The notes under the pieces were generated by a model that was given only the letters and a program-made list of their open reading frames with translations, did not search any database and was not told the DNA's origin. A stretch of 23,978 nt of DNA from Halomonas sp. UBA3074 (GTDB taxonomy: Bacteria; Pseudomonadota; Gammaproteobacteria; Pseudomonadales; Halomonadaceae). Location: the NCBI RefSeq assembly GCF_002366715.1, contig NZ_DFBS01000002.1:156-24133 (forward strand). The letters are read 5' to 3'. Each line of letters begins with the position of its first letter. Within the stretch, counting starts at the first letter, position 1. This document shows, piece after piece, positions 1 through 6,805 of the stretch. The position numbers and the translations under genes are program-made.

Positions 1-23
1 TTCGAACCCCCTATGGGACGCCA
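1..23 (+). tRNA. tRNA-Glu, 3' end only
   Basis: The window opens in the T-loop (TTCGAAC) of a tRNA. It continues through the T-stem 3' arm (CCCCT), the acceptor 3' arm ATGGGAC, discriminator G and an encoded CCA. The acceptor arm implies a 5' end GTCCCAT, which matches the Pseudomonas-type tRNA-Glu as I recall it. The anticodon lies outside the window, so identity rests on the acceptor and T-arm only. It is followed 30 bases later by tRNA-Gly, so the two are probably co-transcribed. Confidence 0.75.
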
Positions 24-53
24 TCTAGTGTTGCACATCGTTTTGTTTGCGTT

Positions 54-128
54 GCGGGAATAGCTCAGTGGTAGAGCATCGCCTTGCCAAGGCGAGGGTC
101 GGGAGTTCGAATCTCCTTTCCCGCTCCA
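54..128 (+). tRNA. tRNA-Gly (GCC)
   Basis: Complete cloverleaf. The acceptor GCGGGAA pairs with TTCCCGC, the D-arm reads GCTCAGTGGTAGAGC, and the anticodon stem-loop CGCCTTGCCAAGGCG carries anticodon GCC. The T-loop is TTCGAAT, the discriminator is T, and CCA is encoded. It reads GGC/GGT glycine codons. A T-rich stretch after 137 may end the tRNA-Glu/tRNA-Gly transcript, but no strong hairpin precedes it. Confidence 0.97.
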
Positions 129-289
129 AGCGCATCTGTACTTAATTTTCTTTTTTATTGATGCATCAGCTATTGGCTGGGCGTCATTTTTTGCGTGTCT
201 GGCGCTCGGCTCGATTGCCCGACTTGAAAAAAGTCGTTTGCGCCCTAATGTTTTACCTTCTCTTCTTATTTTGCTGACAGGACATGTTC

Positions 290-1258
290 ATGGCCGAACC
301 GGCATTGTCGATCCGTGGCCTTACCAAAGTGTATGGCAACGGCTTTCAGGCGCTCAAAGGTATTGATCTCGACGTCCAACAGGGCGATTTTTTTGCTTTG
401 CTGGGCCCTAATGGCGCCGGTAAATCCACCACCTTGGGCGTGGTCTGCTCGCTGGTGCAAAAAACCGCGGGCCAAGTGTCCATCTTTGGCATTGATGTTG
501 ATAAAGACTTCGCCAAGGCTAAATACCAACTAGGGGTGGTGCCTCAGGAGTTCAATTTCAACCAGTTTGAAAAGGTGCTCGATATCGTACTGGCCCAGGC
601 GGGCTATTACGGTATGACCAGCCGCGAAGCACTACCCCGTGCCAAGCAGCTGCTGACGGATCTTGGCCTGTGGGAAAAGCGCAACGGCAGTGCGCGCATG
701 CTCTCCGGTGGCATGAAGCGCCGCCTGATGATTGCCCGGGCGCTGATGCATCGCCCCAAGCTGCTGATTCTCGATGAGCCAACCGCGGGGGTGGATATCG
801 AACTGCGGCGCAGCATGTGGGAGTACATGCGGCGGATCAACCAGGATGAAGGCACCACCATCATTCTGACGACGCACTACTTGGAAGAGGCCGAGAGCCT
901 GTGTCGCAATGTGGCGATCATCAATAATGGCGACATTGTGCGCAATACCAGCGTGCGAGAGCTATTGGCTGAGCTTGATACCGAGACTTTCCTGATCGAT
1001 TTGGCTGAGCCCGTCACAGAAGTGCCTCACATCGAAGGGTTTGAATTACACCAGATAGAGCCCACTCAGCTTTCGCTGCTGGTTCATCGTGGGCAGCGCT
1101 TGAACGATGTGTTCAAAGCGTTGAGCGAGCAGGGCATCGAAGTCGTATCCATGCGTAATCGGGCCAATCGCCTGGAGGAGATGTTTGTGTCGATGGTAGA
1201 AGGTAGCGGCCAAGGGGCAATAGACCAGCGCGTCGAGAAGAAGGAGGAGCGCGTATGA
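290..1258 (+). CDS. yadG: ABC-2 type exporter, ATP-binding subunit (YadG-like)
   Basis: ATPase half of an ABC-2 exporter that pairs with the permease immediately downstream; it acts on the cytoplasmic side of the inner membrane. Numbered from the upstream ATG at 284, the sequence shows Walker A GPNGAGKS (41-48), a Q-loop (Q88), signature LSGGM (140-144), Walker B LLILDEP (160-166) and the switch histidine in TTHYLEEAE (H198). The C-terminal ~100 residues are the variable domain usual in YadG/CcmA-type ATPases. Two in-frame ATGs exist, at 284 and 290. The AGGA at 278-281 sits only 2 bases from the first and 8 from the second, so 290 (MAEPALSI) is preferred. The stop overlaps the next start (ATGA), which indicates translational coupling. 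The transported substrate cannot be told from sequence. Confidence 0.93.
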   Translation: MAEPALSIRGLTKVYGNGFQALKGIDLDVQQGDFFALLGPNGAGKSTTLGVVCSLVQKTAGQVSIFGIDVDKDFAKAKYQLGVVPQEFNFNQFEKVLDIVLAQAGYYGMTSREALPRAKQLLTDLGLWEKRNGSARMLSGGMKRRLMIARALMHRPKLLILDEPTAGVDIELRRSMWEYMRRINQDEGTTIILTTHYLEEAESLCRNVAIINNGDIVRNTSVRELLAELDTETFLIDLAEPVTEVPHIEGFELHQIEPTQLSLLVHRGQRLNDVFKALSEQGIEVVSMRNRANRLEEMFVSMVEGSGQGAIDQRVEKKEERV

Positions 1259-2028
1259 ACGCTACGCAAACATTGATCGCGCTATGGACGCTGGTGCTCA
1301 AAGAGATCAAGCGCTTCACGCGCATTTGGCCGCAAACGCTGCTGCCACCTTCGATCACCATGGCCATGTACTTCATCATTTTTGGTAACCTGATCGGCTC
1401 ACGGATTGGGGATATGGATGGCTTCAGCTACATGGACTTTATCGTCCCGGGGCTGATCATGATGTCGGTGATTACCAACAGCTACTCCAACGTGGCATCG
1501 AGCTTTTTTTCTAACAAGTTTCAGCGTTCGATTGAAGAGATGATGGTCTCGCCAATGCCCAACTGGGTGATTTTGGCCGGCTTTATCCTGGGTGGTATGG
1601 CGCGCGGGCTGGGCGTTGGGTTGATCGTCACCGTCGTTTCGCTGTTCTTTACGCGTTTGACCATGGAGCATCCGCTGCTCACGGTATTAGTGGTGGTACT
1701 CACCTCGGCGCTGTTCTCCATTGGTGGCTTTATCAACGCCTTGCTGGCGAACAAGTTCGATGACATTTCTATCGTGCCGACCTTTATTCTCACGCCGCTG
1801 ACTTATCTGGGTGGGGTGTTTTACTCTATCTCGATGCTGCCAGACTTCTGGCAGGGCGTTTCCATGCTCAACCCCATTCTGTACATGGTGAACGTCTTCC
1901 GCTACGGCTTTCTGGGTGTCTCGGATATCCCCGTTGGTTGGGCACTGACTGCTATTTTCGCCTTTATCATCGTGTTATTTGTGGTGGCGTTAACCATGCT
2001 AGAGCGTGGTAAAGGTATTCGCAGCTAG
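1255..2028 (+). CDS. yadH: ABC-2 type exporter, permease subunit (YadH-like)
   Basis: Inner-membrane permease of the exporter whose ATPase is encoded just upstream. The 257 residues match the usual length of YadH (about 256). There are about six hydrophobic segments, and the ABC-2 signature region near the C-terminal half reads PLTYLGGVFYSISMLP followed by an N-P-I-L-Y-M-V-N segment. The start overlaps the ATPase stop by four bases (ATGA) and has a strong ribosome site AGGAGG at 1242-1247, seven bases from the ATG. The family is often annotated as drug or polysaccharide export. No neighbour here identifies the cargo. Confidence 0.92.
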   Translation: MNATQTLIALWTLVLKEIKRFTRIWPQTLLPPSITMAMYFIIFGNLIGSRIGDMDGFSYMDFIVPGLIMMSVITNSYSNVASSFFSNKFQRSIEEMMVSPMPNWVILAGFILGGMARGLGVGLIVTVVSLFFTRLTMEHPLLTVLVVVLTSALFSIGGFINALLANKFDDISIVPTFILTPLTYLGGVFYSISMLPDFWQGVSMLNPILYMVNVFRYGFLGVSDIPVGWALTAIFAFIIVLFVVALTMLERGKGIRS

Positions 2029-2063
2029 TGGTTATACAGCACAGTAAGAGAGAGTAATTATTA

Positions 2064-2897
2064 ATGGCGCATCGTCCAGACACGTTAGAACACGCCCCCC
2101 TGGGGCGTGACTCCGCTTACCCTGAGCAGTACGACGCGGGGCTTCTCTACCCCATCCCCCGGGCGGCCAACCGGGCGCCACTGGGTATTGATGAGGGCGT
2201 TTTACCGTTTGTGGGCGAAGATGAGTGGCACGCCTTTGAAGTCTCCTGGCTCAATAGTCGCGGCAAACCGATTGTGGCTGTGGCGCGCTTTCGGTTGCCT
2301 GCGCATTCGCCCAACCTGATTGAATCCAAATCGTGGAAGCTCTACCTCAACAGCTTTAATCAATCCCGGTTTTATAGCCGTCAGGAAGTGATGGAAACGC
2401 TGGCCAATGACCTCGCCGTGGCGGCGGGGGCTGAGGTGAGTGTCGAGCTGTTTGATGTGGATGCCTCAGAGCTTTCACCACAGCAGTTGCCGGGCGAATG
2501 CTTGGACGATTTGGATATTGCCATCAACGATTATACGCCAAGCAGCGCGCATCTCTCGGTAGGGGACGAGATCGTCGAAGAGACCCTCTATTCCCACCTG
2601 CTGAAGTCCAACTGCCCCGTCACCGGCCAGCCGGACTGGGGAAGCGTGCTGATTCGCTATAAAGGCCCCAAGATCGACCGCGAAGGGCTGTTACGCTACC
2701 TCATTGGCTTTCGCCAGCATCAGGATTTCCACGAACACTGTGTCGAGCATGTTTTTACCGACATCATGACGCAGGCAAAGCCCGTACAACTGCTCGTGCT
2801 GGCACGCTATGTGCGCCGTGGCGGGCTCGATATTAGCCCCTGGCGAGCCACCCTCGGGTTAACGCCCCCCACGCCGCTGCGCCTAGCAAGGCAGTAA
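2064..2897 (+). CDS. queF: NADPH-dependent 7-cyano-7-deazaguanine reductase, type II
   Basis: Reduces preQ0 to preQ1 in the cytoplasm, the NADPH-dependent four-electron nitrile reduction on the queuosine tRNA-modification pathway. At 277 residues it is the long, bipartite (YqcD-type) form made of two tunnel-fold halves. The hallmark ESKSWKLYLNSF (from residue 87) corresponds to the family ESKSLKLYLNSF motif. The catalytic cysteine lies in NCPVTGQPDW (Cys184, with Asp191 the likely proton donor), and a substrate-binding glutamate/histidine segment FHEHCVEH is at 222-229. A GA-rich but imperfect ribosome site (GAGAGAG) precedes the ATG. It is 35 bases after the exporter and may share its transcript. 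No other queuosine gene is in the window. Confidence 0.97.
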   Translation: MAHRPDTLEHAPLGRDSAYPEQYDAGLLYPIPRAANRAPLGIDEGVLPFVGEDEWHAFEVSWLNSRGKPIVAVARFRLPAHSPNLIESKSWKLYLNSFNQSRFYSRQEVMETLANDLAVAAGAEVSVELFDVDASELSPQQLPGECLDDLDIAINDYTPSSAHLSVGDEIVEETLYSHLLKSNCPVTGQPDWGSVLIRYKGPKIDREGLLRYLIGFRQHQDFHEHCVEHVFTDIMTQAKPVQLLVLARYVRRGGLDISPWRATLGLTPPTPLRLARQ

Positions 2898-2943
2898 ACG
2901 GCAGTGTTATAAATAATAACGCGATCAATAATGACACTACCGT
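2898..2943 (+). other. Imperfect inverted repeat after queF
   Basis: ACGG-c-AGTGT at 2898-2907 pairs with ACACT-a-CCGT at 2934-2943, nine of ten positions, around a 26-base AT-rich interior. It fills most of the queF to nitroreductase gap. There is no T-run after it, so it is not a standard intrinsic terminator. It could be a weak terminator, a protein site or chance. Confidence 0.35.
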
Positions 2944-2973
2944 AGCCTCACACGATTGGACTTGGAGTCACCG

Positions 2974-3534
2974 ATGGATGCACTCACGCTTCTTCACGAA
3001 CGCAGCTCAATGGGCAAGCTGATGGAACCAGCCCCCAGCGCCGAACAGCTCAGCGCCATTTACCAGTCAGCGCTACGTGCGCCCGACCACAAAGAGCTAC
3101 GCCCCTGGCGTTTTATTGAGTTCAGTGGAGAAGGGCGCGAGCGCTTGGGTGAGTTATTTGCCGAGGCCGAGTTCCAAGAAGACCCAAGCGCCAGCGATGA
3201 AACGCTTAACGCGGCGCGTAAAAAGCCGCTACGAGCGCCGATGATTATTGCCGTCATCGCGAAGGTCACGCCGGAACTCGAAAAAGTGCCTAAAATGGAG
3301 CAGGTGATCTCGGCTGGCTGTGCAGCGCACGGTATCCTTTTGGCCGCCCACGCGTTGGGGTTAGGCGCGATGTGGCGCAGCGGCAAGTACGCTTTCGACT
3401 CAGTGGTTCGCAAAGGGTTAAGCCTGGATGAAGACGATGAGGTCGTCGCGTTCATCTACCTGGGGACCCTGGGAGGGCGACACAAACCCGTGCCGCAACA
3501 CGACATAGCCGACTTTGTCGAACGCTGGAGCTAA
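2974..3534 (+). CDS. ydjA: YdjA-like nitroreductase family FMN oxidoreductase
   Basis: Small NAD(P)H/FMN-dependent oxidoreductase of the nitroreductase superfamily, in the compact YdjA branch (186 residues here, 183 in E. coli YdjA). The N-terminus MDALTLLHERSSMGKL aligns with the YdjA start and carries the basic/serine FMN-phosphate region. APDHKELRPWRF and the C-terminal GAMWRSG segment are the expected flavin-contact regions. The TTG at 2956 gives a longer frame, but ATG 2974 is preceded at six bases by GGAG (2964-2967) and matches family N-termini. The physiological substrate of YdjA is not established. The next gene starts two bases after the stop, so the two form an operon. Confidence 0.9.
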   Translation: MDALTLLHERSSMGKLMEPAPSAEQLSAIYQSALRAPDHKELRPWRFIEFSGEGRERLGELFAEAEFQEDPSASDETLNAARKKPLRAPMIIAVIAKVTPELEKVPKMEQVISAGCAAHGILLAAHALGLGAMWRSGKYAFDSVVRKGLSLDEDDEVVAFIYLGTLGGRHKPVPQHDIADFVERWS

Positions 3535-3536
3535 CC

Positions 3537-4043
3537 ATGAGCCTACCTCGTAAGCCTGGCGTTCCCCATCCACGTTTGCCGCTGCCAGAAGGCCAGCCAG
3601 ACGATCTGGTCGCTTTTCAGCAGTGGCTGAGTGACGCCATTCCCATGGTGAGTGCGCTCGGCATTAGCGACATGTCGCGTCAGGGCGATCAATTGACCTG
3701 GCAGTTAGCGCTGGCGCCGAACCTTAACGATAAAGGCACCGGTTTTGGTGGCGCGCTGTCGGCACAAACGACGCTGCAGGGCTGGTGTTGGGTAACGCTA
3801 TGGCTGCGTGAGCAGGGCCTTGCCCGCGATGTGGTCGTTGCTGAAGCCACCCAGCGCTTTCTGGCACCAGTCAACGATGATTACCGTTTGGTCTGCGCAC
3901 CCACAGCGCCTGAAGGGGTTTCTCAATTAGCGCAAAAGCTCGAAGAGCGGGGGAAAGGGCGCATTGCGCTAACCCATCAGCTCTATTGCGGCGAGACGCT
4001 CTGTTTGGAAGCCAACGGCAACTACGCCGTGTTGCCAGCCTAG
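3537..4043 (+). CDS. Hotdog-fold thioesterase-domain protein (YiiD C-terminal type)
   Basis: A 168-residue stand-alone protein resembling the C-terminal thioesterase-like domain of E. coli YiiD (there fused to an acetyltransferase domain). The hotdog core is visible as NLNDKGTGFGGALSAQTTLQGW followed by a long helix and strands ending in YCGETLCLEANGNYAVLP. A GGAG at 3527-3530 lies six bases before the ATG and overlaps the end of the upstream nitroreductase, which fits a two-gene operon. Thioester hydrolysis is inferred from the family; the substrate is unknown. There is no signal peptide, so it is probably cytoplasmic. Confidence 0.8.
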   Translation: MSLPRKPGVPHPRLPLPEGQPDDLVAFQQWLSDAIPMVSALGISDMSRQGDQLTWQLALAPNLNDKGTGFGGALSAQTTLQGWCWVTLWLREQGLARDVVVAEATQRFLAPVNDDYRLVCAPTAPEGVSQLAQKLEERGKGRIALTHQLYCGETLCLEANGNYAVLPA

Positions 4044-4063
4044 GGCGATGCGCCTGAAAAGGC

Positions 4064-4092
4064 TTGCTATTTCGAGGCTTAGCCCATAGTAT
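4064..4092 (+). promoter_or_regulatory. Candidate sigma-70 promoter for tRNA-Ser
   Basis: TTGCTA (4064-4069) and TAGTAT (4087-4092) are separated by 17 bases, each matching four of six consensus positions. They are followed by a GC-rich discriminator typical of stable-RNA promoters. The predicted start would be near 4099, giving a leader of about 44 bases before the tRNA. Seen by eye only. Confidence 0.45.
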
Positions 4093-4142
4093 ATGCGCCG
4101 TTCTGTCGCGAAAGGCATCGTCTTTCAAAAGCGTCAAAACGC

Positions 4143-4230
4143 GGAGGGGTGTCCGAGTGGTCGAAGGAGCACGCCTGGAAAGTGTGTAAGCCGCAAGGCT
4201 TCGAGGGTTCGAATCCCTCCCCCTCCGCCA
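4143..4230 (+). tRNA. tRNA-Ser (GGA)
   Basis: Complete class II tRNA. The acceptor GGAGGGG pairs with CCCCTCC, the D-arm region is TGTCCGAGTGGTCGAAGGA, and the anticodon loop CTGGAAA has anticodon GGA. The long variable arm is AAGCCGCAAGGCTT, the T-loop TTCGAAT, the discriminator G, and CCA is encoded. It closely follows the E. coli tRNA-Ser(GGA) pattern. Confidence 0.97.
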
Positions 4231-4243
4231 CAGAATTTAGATT

Positions 4244-4274
4244 AAGCCCGTTGAGCCATCAACGGGCTTTTTTG
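4244..4274 (+). terminator. Intrinsic terminator of tRNA-Ser
   Basis: AAGCCCGTTGA pairs with TCAACGGGCTT (11 base pairs, four-base loop GCCA) and is followed by a T-run. It lies 14 bases after the tRNA CCA. Confidence 0.93.
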
Positions 4275-4359
4275 TTGCCTGCTGTTTACGTTGTCTCTCC
4301 TCGATTAAATTAGCGCCATTGAATTAAACCCGTGTTTAATACTTAACAGCTAAGTGGAA

Positions 4360-4405
4360 GAGTTTTATCTGAGGAATAGTTATGCCTCAGATAAAACTCA
4401 TTTTT
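4360..4405 (+). terminator. Perfect 15-bp hairpin with T-rich tail, no obvious gene in front
   Basis: GAGTTTTATCTGAGG (4360-4374) and its exact reverse complement (4385-4399) enclose the ten-base loop AATAGTTATG. The 3' arm runs into ATTTTTGTTTTT. It has the form of an intrinsic terminator, but the tRNA-Ser transcript already ends 90 bases earlier. It may end an unseen short RNA or act in the leader of the downstream gene. Confidence 0.55.
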
Positions 4406-4424
4406 GTTTTTAATAAAAATTAAT

Positions 4425-4454
4425 AAACAGGTTATGGCGCCATAACGCCTGTTT
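4425..4454. repeat. Palindrome TTATGGC/GCCATAA with flanking arms
   Basis: A perfect 14-base palindrome TTATGGCGCCATAA (4432-4445) is extended by AAACAGG (4425-4431) and CCTGTTT (4448-4454), with a two-base CG bulge on the 3' side. It lies about 110 bases before the start of the repeat protein. It could be an operator for a dimeric regulator or an RNA hairpin. Confidence 0.55.
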
Positions 4455-4563
4455 TAAGCATTGAATCCCAAAAAGACGCCAACTAGCTTGATAGGTGCAA
4501 GGCTTGGCTAGGAAGGATTGATAGCCAGGATTGAGTTTCATTTGATGACTAAAGGAGTTGGTC

Positions 4564-5157
4564 ATGTTCAAGAAGCTACTTATCACGGCAGCCATTTCCA
4601 CCGCGTTGGCCACCACCAGCACTGCCATGGCGCAGCAGTGGGAGCACGATAACCAATCGCAAAATCAGAATAGCTATAGTCAGGATCGCAACAGCCAGGA
4701 AAATCAATGGCGTGATCAGAACCGTCAGAGCGATCGTAACCAACAAAACCGCTACCAGCAGGATCGTTACAACGACGACAAGCGTTGGCGCGACCAAAAC
4801 CGCCAGGGCGATCACAGCCAGCAAAACCGCTACCAGCAGGATCGCTACAGCGACGATAATCGCTGGCGAGATCAGAATCGCCAAGGCGATCGTCACCAAC
4901 AAAACCGCTACCAGCAGGATCGCTACAGTGACGATAACCGCTGGCGAGATCAGAATCGCCAAGATGATCGCTATCAGCAGGATCGCTACAGCGACGATAA
5001 CCGTTGGCGCGATCAGAATCGCCAAGATGATCGCTATCAGCAGGATCGCTATAACGACGGCAACCAGTGGCGCGATCAGAACCGCCAGGATGATCGTTAC
5101 CAACAAGACCGCTACCAGCAGGATCGCAATAGCAACGCTGACGAGTGGCGCAATTAA
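4564..5157 (+). CDS. Exported repeat protein, Q/N/D/R-rich (WRDQNRQ repeats)
   Basis: Not a family I recognise. A 197-residue protein with a clear Sec signal peptide (MFKKLLITAAISTALATTSTAMA, cut before QQ). The mature part has no cysteine and almost no hydrophobic residues beyond W and Y. It is built of about six units beginning WRDQNRQ and running on as (S/G/D)D-(R/H)-QQNRYQQDRY(S/N)DDN. The first units are about 26 residues and the later ones 21, so the DNA is a 78/63-base degenerate tandem repeat. The start at ATG 4564, not the TTG six bases earlier, is set by AAAGGAG at 4551-4557. The mature protein should be disordered, highly polar and hydrated. An extracellular or periplasmic role (matrix, stress, metal or water binding) is only a guess. 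The next gene has a similar leader and composition. Confidence 0.8.
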   Translation: MFKKLLITAAISTALATTSTAMAQQWEHDNQSQNQNSYSQDRNSQENQWRDQNRQSDRNQQNRYQQDRYNDDKRWRDQNRQGDHSQQNRYQQDRYSDDNRWRDQNRQGDRHQQNRYQQDRYSDDNRWRDQNRQDDRYQQDRYSDDNRWRDQNRQDDRYQQDRYNDGNQWRDQNRQDDRYQQDRYQQDRNSNADEWRN

Positions 5158-5188
5158 TAGCGTAGCCGTTTCACCATTTACGTCAGCC

Positions 5189-5219
5189 GGACAGTCGATG
5201 GCTTAGCGATCGGCTGTCC
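5189..5219 (+). other. Stem-loop between the two exported low-complexity genes
   Basis: GGACAGTCGAT (5189-5199) pairs with ATCGGCTGTCC (5209-5219), 11 pairs including one G-T, around a nine-base loop. No T-run follows, so it is more likely an mRNA processing, stability or attenuation element than a full terminator. Its location suggests the two genes are co-transcribed with unequal expression. Confidence 0.5.
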
Positions 5220-5255
5220 TGAAAGGCGCGATCATAGAAGCACTTGGAGGGTGTA

Positions 5256-5954
5256 ATGTTTAAAAAAATGATCCTGGCAACGGCCGTCACTACGGCGCTT
5301 GCGTCCAATATGGCGCTTGCCCAGCAAGATGATCATCGTAATGGTAACTACCGCTACGACAGTTCTGAAAATAATCAACCAAGCTATCAAACTAGCGGTC
5401 ATCAAGGTAGCCAGCGCTATCAAAACGACCGTCAGCGTAACCAAAGCTGGGGCGATGACCAGCGTCGTGACTACCGTAGCGATGAATACCGTCAGGACGA
5501 CTACCGCAGAAGCTATCAGTCAGATCCATCAGGTAGCGACCAGAACCGCCAGCAGAGTAGGGGCAATGGCTACCATGATCGTTCGGACCAGAGAGGCCAG
5601 CAGGGCCGTTACTCTGATCAATCACAAGCGAGTGAGCAGGAATCCTACATCTACTTCCAAGGTTACCTAGAAGGTAAGCAGGAAGGGCTCGAGCAAGGAT
5701 TAATGCGAGGCTATCGGCAAGGCTACTTACAGGGCATGCAAGACGCGGTGCGTCAACAAAGTACCGATGGTCAACTAGGTAGCGCTAACAATGGAAACCA
5801 GCAGCGCTCGTCAAACGCCCAAAGCGCGCGAGGAGGAAACAACCTAACCTCCTCTAACGCGGCTAGCCGTGACGCTAGGAATGAAAATAGTGACAGTGAA
5901 TCGGGTGACCAAAACGGCGCTGAGACAGACGCCACATCTGACGATAGCGAATAA
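5256..5954 (+). CDS. Exported polar protein with a seven-fold GX3 helix
   Basis: Family not recognised. 232 residues with a signal peptide like that of the upstream gene (MFKKMILATA..., cut after ALA22, mature start QQDD). Residues 25-130 are Q/D/R/Y/S-rich, resembling the upstream protein but without clean repeats. Residues 131-165 are different: glycines fall exactly every fourth residue at 136, 140, 144, 148, 152, 156 and 160 (from QGYLEGKQEGLEQG to YLQGMQDAV), predicting a helix with a glycine face. The tail from 170 is S/N/D/E-rich. There is no cysteine. ATG 5256 follows GGAGG (5246-5250) at five bases. GX3 runs occur in FliH and in Yae1/Lto1, but nothing else here supports those identities. 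An intrinsic terminator follows. Confidence 0.8.
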   Translation: MFKKMILATAVTTALASNMALAQQDDHRNGNYRYDSSENNQPSYQTSGHQGSQRYQNDRQRNQSWGDDQRRDYRSDEYRQDDYRRSYQSDPSGSDQNRQQSRGNGYHDRSDQRGQQGRYSDQSQASEQESYIYFQGYLEGKQEGLEQGLMRGYRQGYLQGMQDAVRQQSTDGQLGSANNGNQQRSSNAQSARGGNNLTSSNAASRDARNENSDSESGDQNGAETDATSDDSE

Positions 5955-5974
5955 GCTAACCACGAAGAAAGCCC

Positions 5975-6002
5975 AAGGTGCATGTGCGCATGCACCTTTT
6001 TT
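5975..6002 (+). terminator. Intrinsic terminator after the exported-protein pair
   Basis: AAGGTGCATG pairs with CATGCACCTT around a TGCG loop, followed by six T. It ends the plus-strand unit, 20 bases after the stop. Confidence 0.93.
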
Positions 6003-6070
6003 ATTGGGGTTAATGATCGTATTGGCCGTTAGCTAAGTAAAAGCAAGCAGTTCAACGCTCGCTCGGTACA

Positions 6071-6805
6071 TTACTTCTTCTCAAGATGTAGGTATAGAGA
6101 GTCAAACTCGCCTGCTTCCTGCAGTTTTTGCCAGTCAGGGATGGTGATCTTTCGCTTTTCAGTAACAATTAAACCGTCATTACGAAGTGCTTGTAAAACT
6201 CTGTTGACGTGAACTGGCGTCATGCCCGTGGCATCCGCTAGCTCCGCTTGCGTAATGGGCATCTCAAACGAATCATCTTCCACCAATCCCACTGCCCGAA
6301 GGCGTAATAACAACTCACAAATAATGTGCGCGATCCGCGAATAGCCTTCGCGCTGCCCCACATTCAACAACCACTCTCGGAATATGGAGGCATCGACGAG
6401 CGTCTCATGCCAAAATGCTCTAGTGAGCCGAGGATGGCGTTCAAATAAAAAATGTAAGTCTTTATGCTGAATGAAGCCCAGTTTGCAAGGGCTGAGTGAG
6501 GCGATATTAATATCAATGACTTGTAGATGCAGGCTTTGCAGGTCAGGCATATCGCCAGGTATATGCAGCGCCATGATTTGCCGTTTGCCTTCAAGTGTTA
6601 ACTTGTAAACACATGAAAAACCTTCCAAAAGCAAGCAACATTGACTCGGTTCATCGCCCATTTGAACGATGTCTTGGTTAGACTTAACGTCTTGGGTTTG
6701 TACCGGTAACTCCTGAAGTGCCCGTTTTTCCTCGGCAGTGAGAGCAAACGTGCTCTCTATCTTACGTATCATCAAGTAAGTTTGGGGTGAAAGCGCAGTA
6801 GGCAT
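6071..6805 (-). CDS. Crp/Fnr family transcriptional regulator
   Basis: Cytoplasmic DNA-binding regulator of 244 residues. The N-terminal two thirds form the cyclic-nucleotide-binding-like barrel (QCCLLLEGFSCVYK, GKRQIMALHIPGDMPDL), then a long dimer helix and a C-terminal winged HTH (ITQAELADATGMTPVHVNRV, recognition helix in the last part). The FNR N-terminal iron-sulfur cysteine cluster is absent, so it is not a classical FNR. The effector is unknown. The GDMPDL/SLSPCKLGFI wording is like the poorly studied group common in rhizobia and halomonads. ATG 6805 is preferred over ATG 6817 because GGAG lies six bases upstream of it and nothing similar precedes 6817. It is transcribed toward the terminator of the upstream pair, with no partner gene. 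Confidence 0.88.
   Translation of the reverse strand: MPTALSPQTYLMIRKIESTFALTAEEKRALQELPVQTQDVKSNQDIVQMGDEPSQCCLLLEGFSCVYKLTLEGKRQIMALHIPGDMPDLQSLHLQVIDINIASLSPCKLGFIQHKDLHFLFERHPRLTRAFWHETLVDASIFREWLLNVGQREGYSRIAHIICELLLRLRAVGLVEDDSFEMPITQAELADATGMTPVHVNRVLQALRNDGLIVTEKRKITIPDWQKLQEAGEFDSLYLHLEKK

Larger units (their letters stand above)
4231..4563. other. Gene-free stretch with terminator and two strong inverted repeats
   Basis: No coding frame with a ribosome site is visible between tRNA-Ser and the repeat protein. The stretch holds the tRNA-Ser terminator, a 15-base-pair hairpin (4360-4399) and a second palindrome (4425-4454), each listed separately. The last 40 bases contain the ribosome site AAAGGAG (4551-4557) of the next gene. 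Confidence 0.7.

Noticed and set aside
4576..5106. Minus-strand open frame of 176 codons with a hydrophobic repeat product
   Set aside because: It is the mirror of the repeat array of the plus-strand exported protein. The Ile/Val-rich repeats arise from reading the GAT/CGN-rich codons backwards, and the plus strand has the signal peptide and ribosome site.
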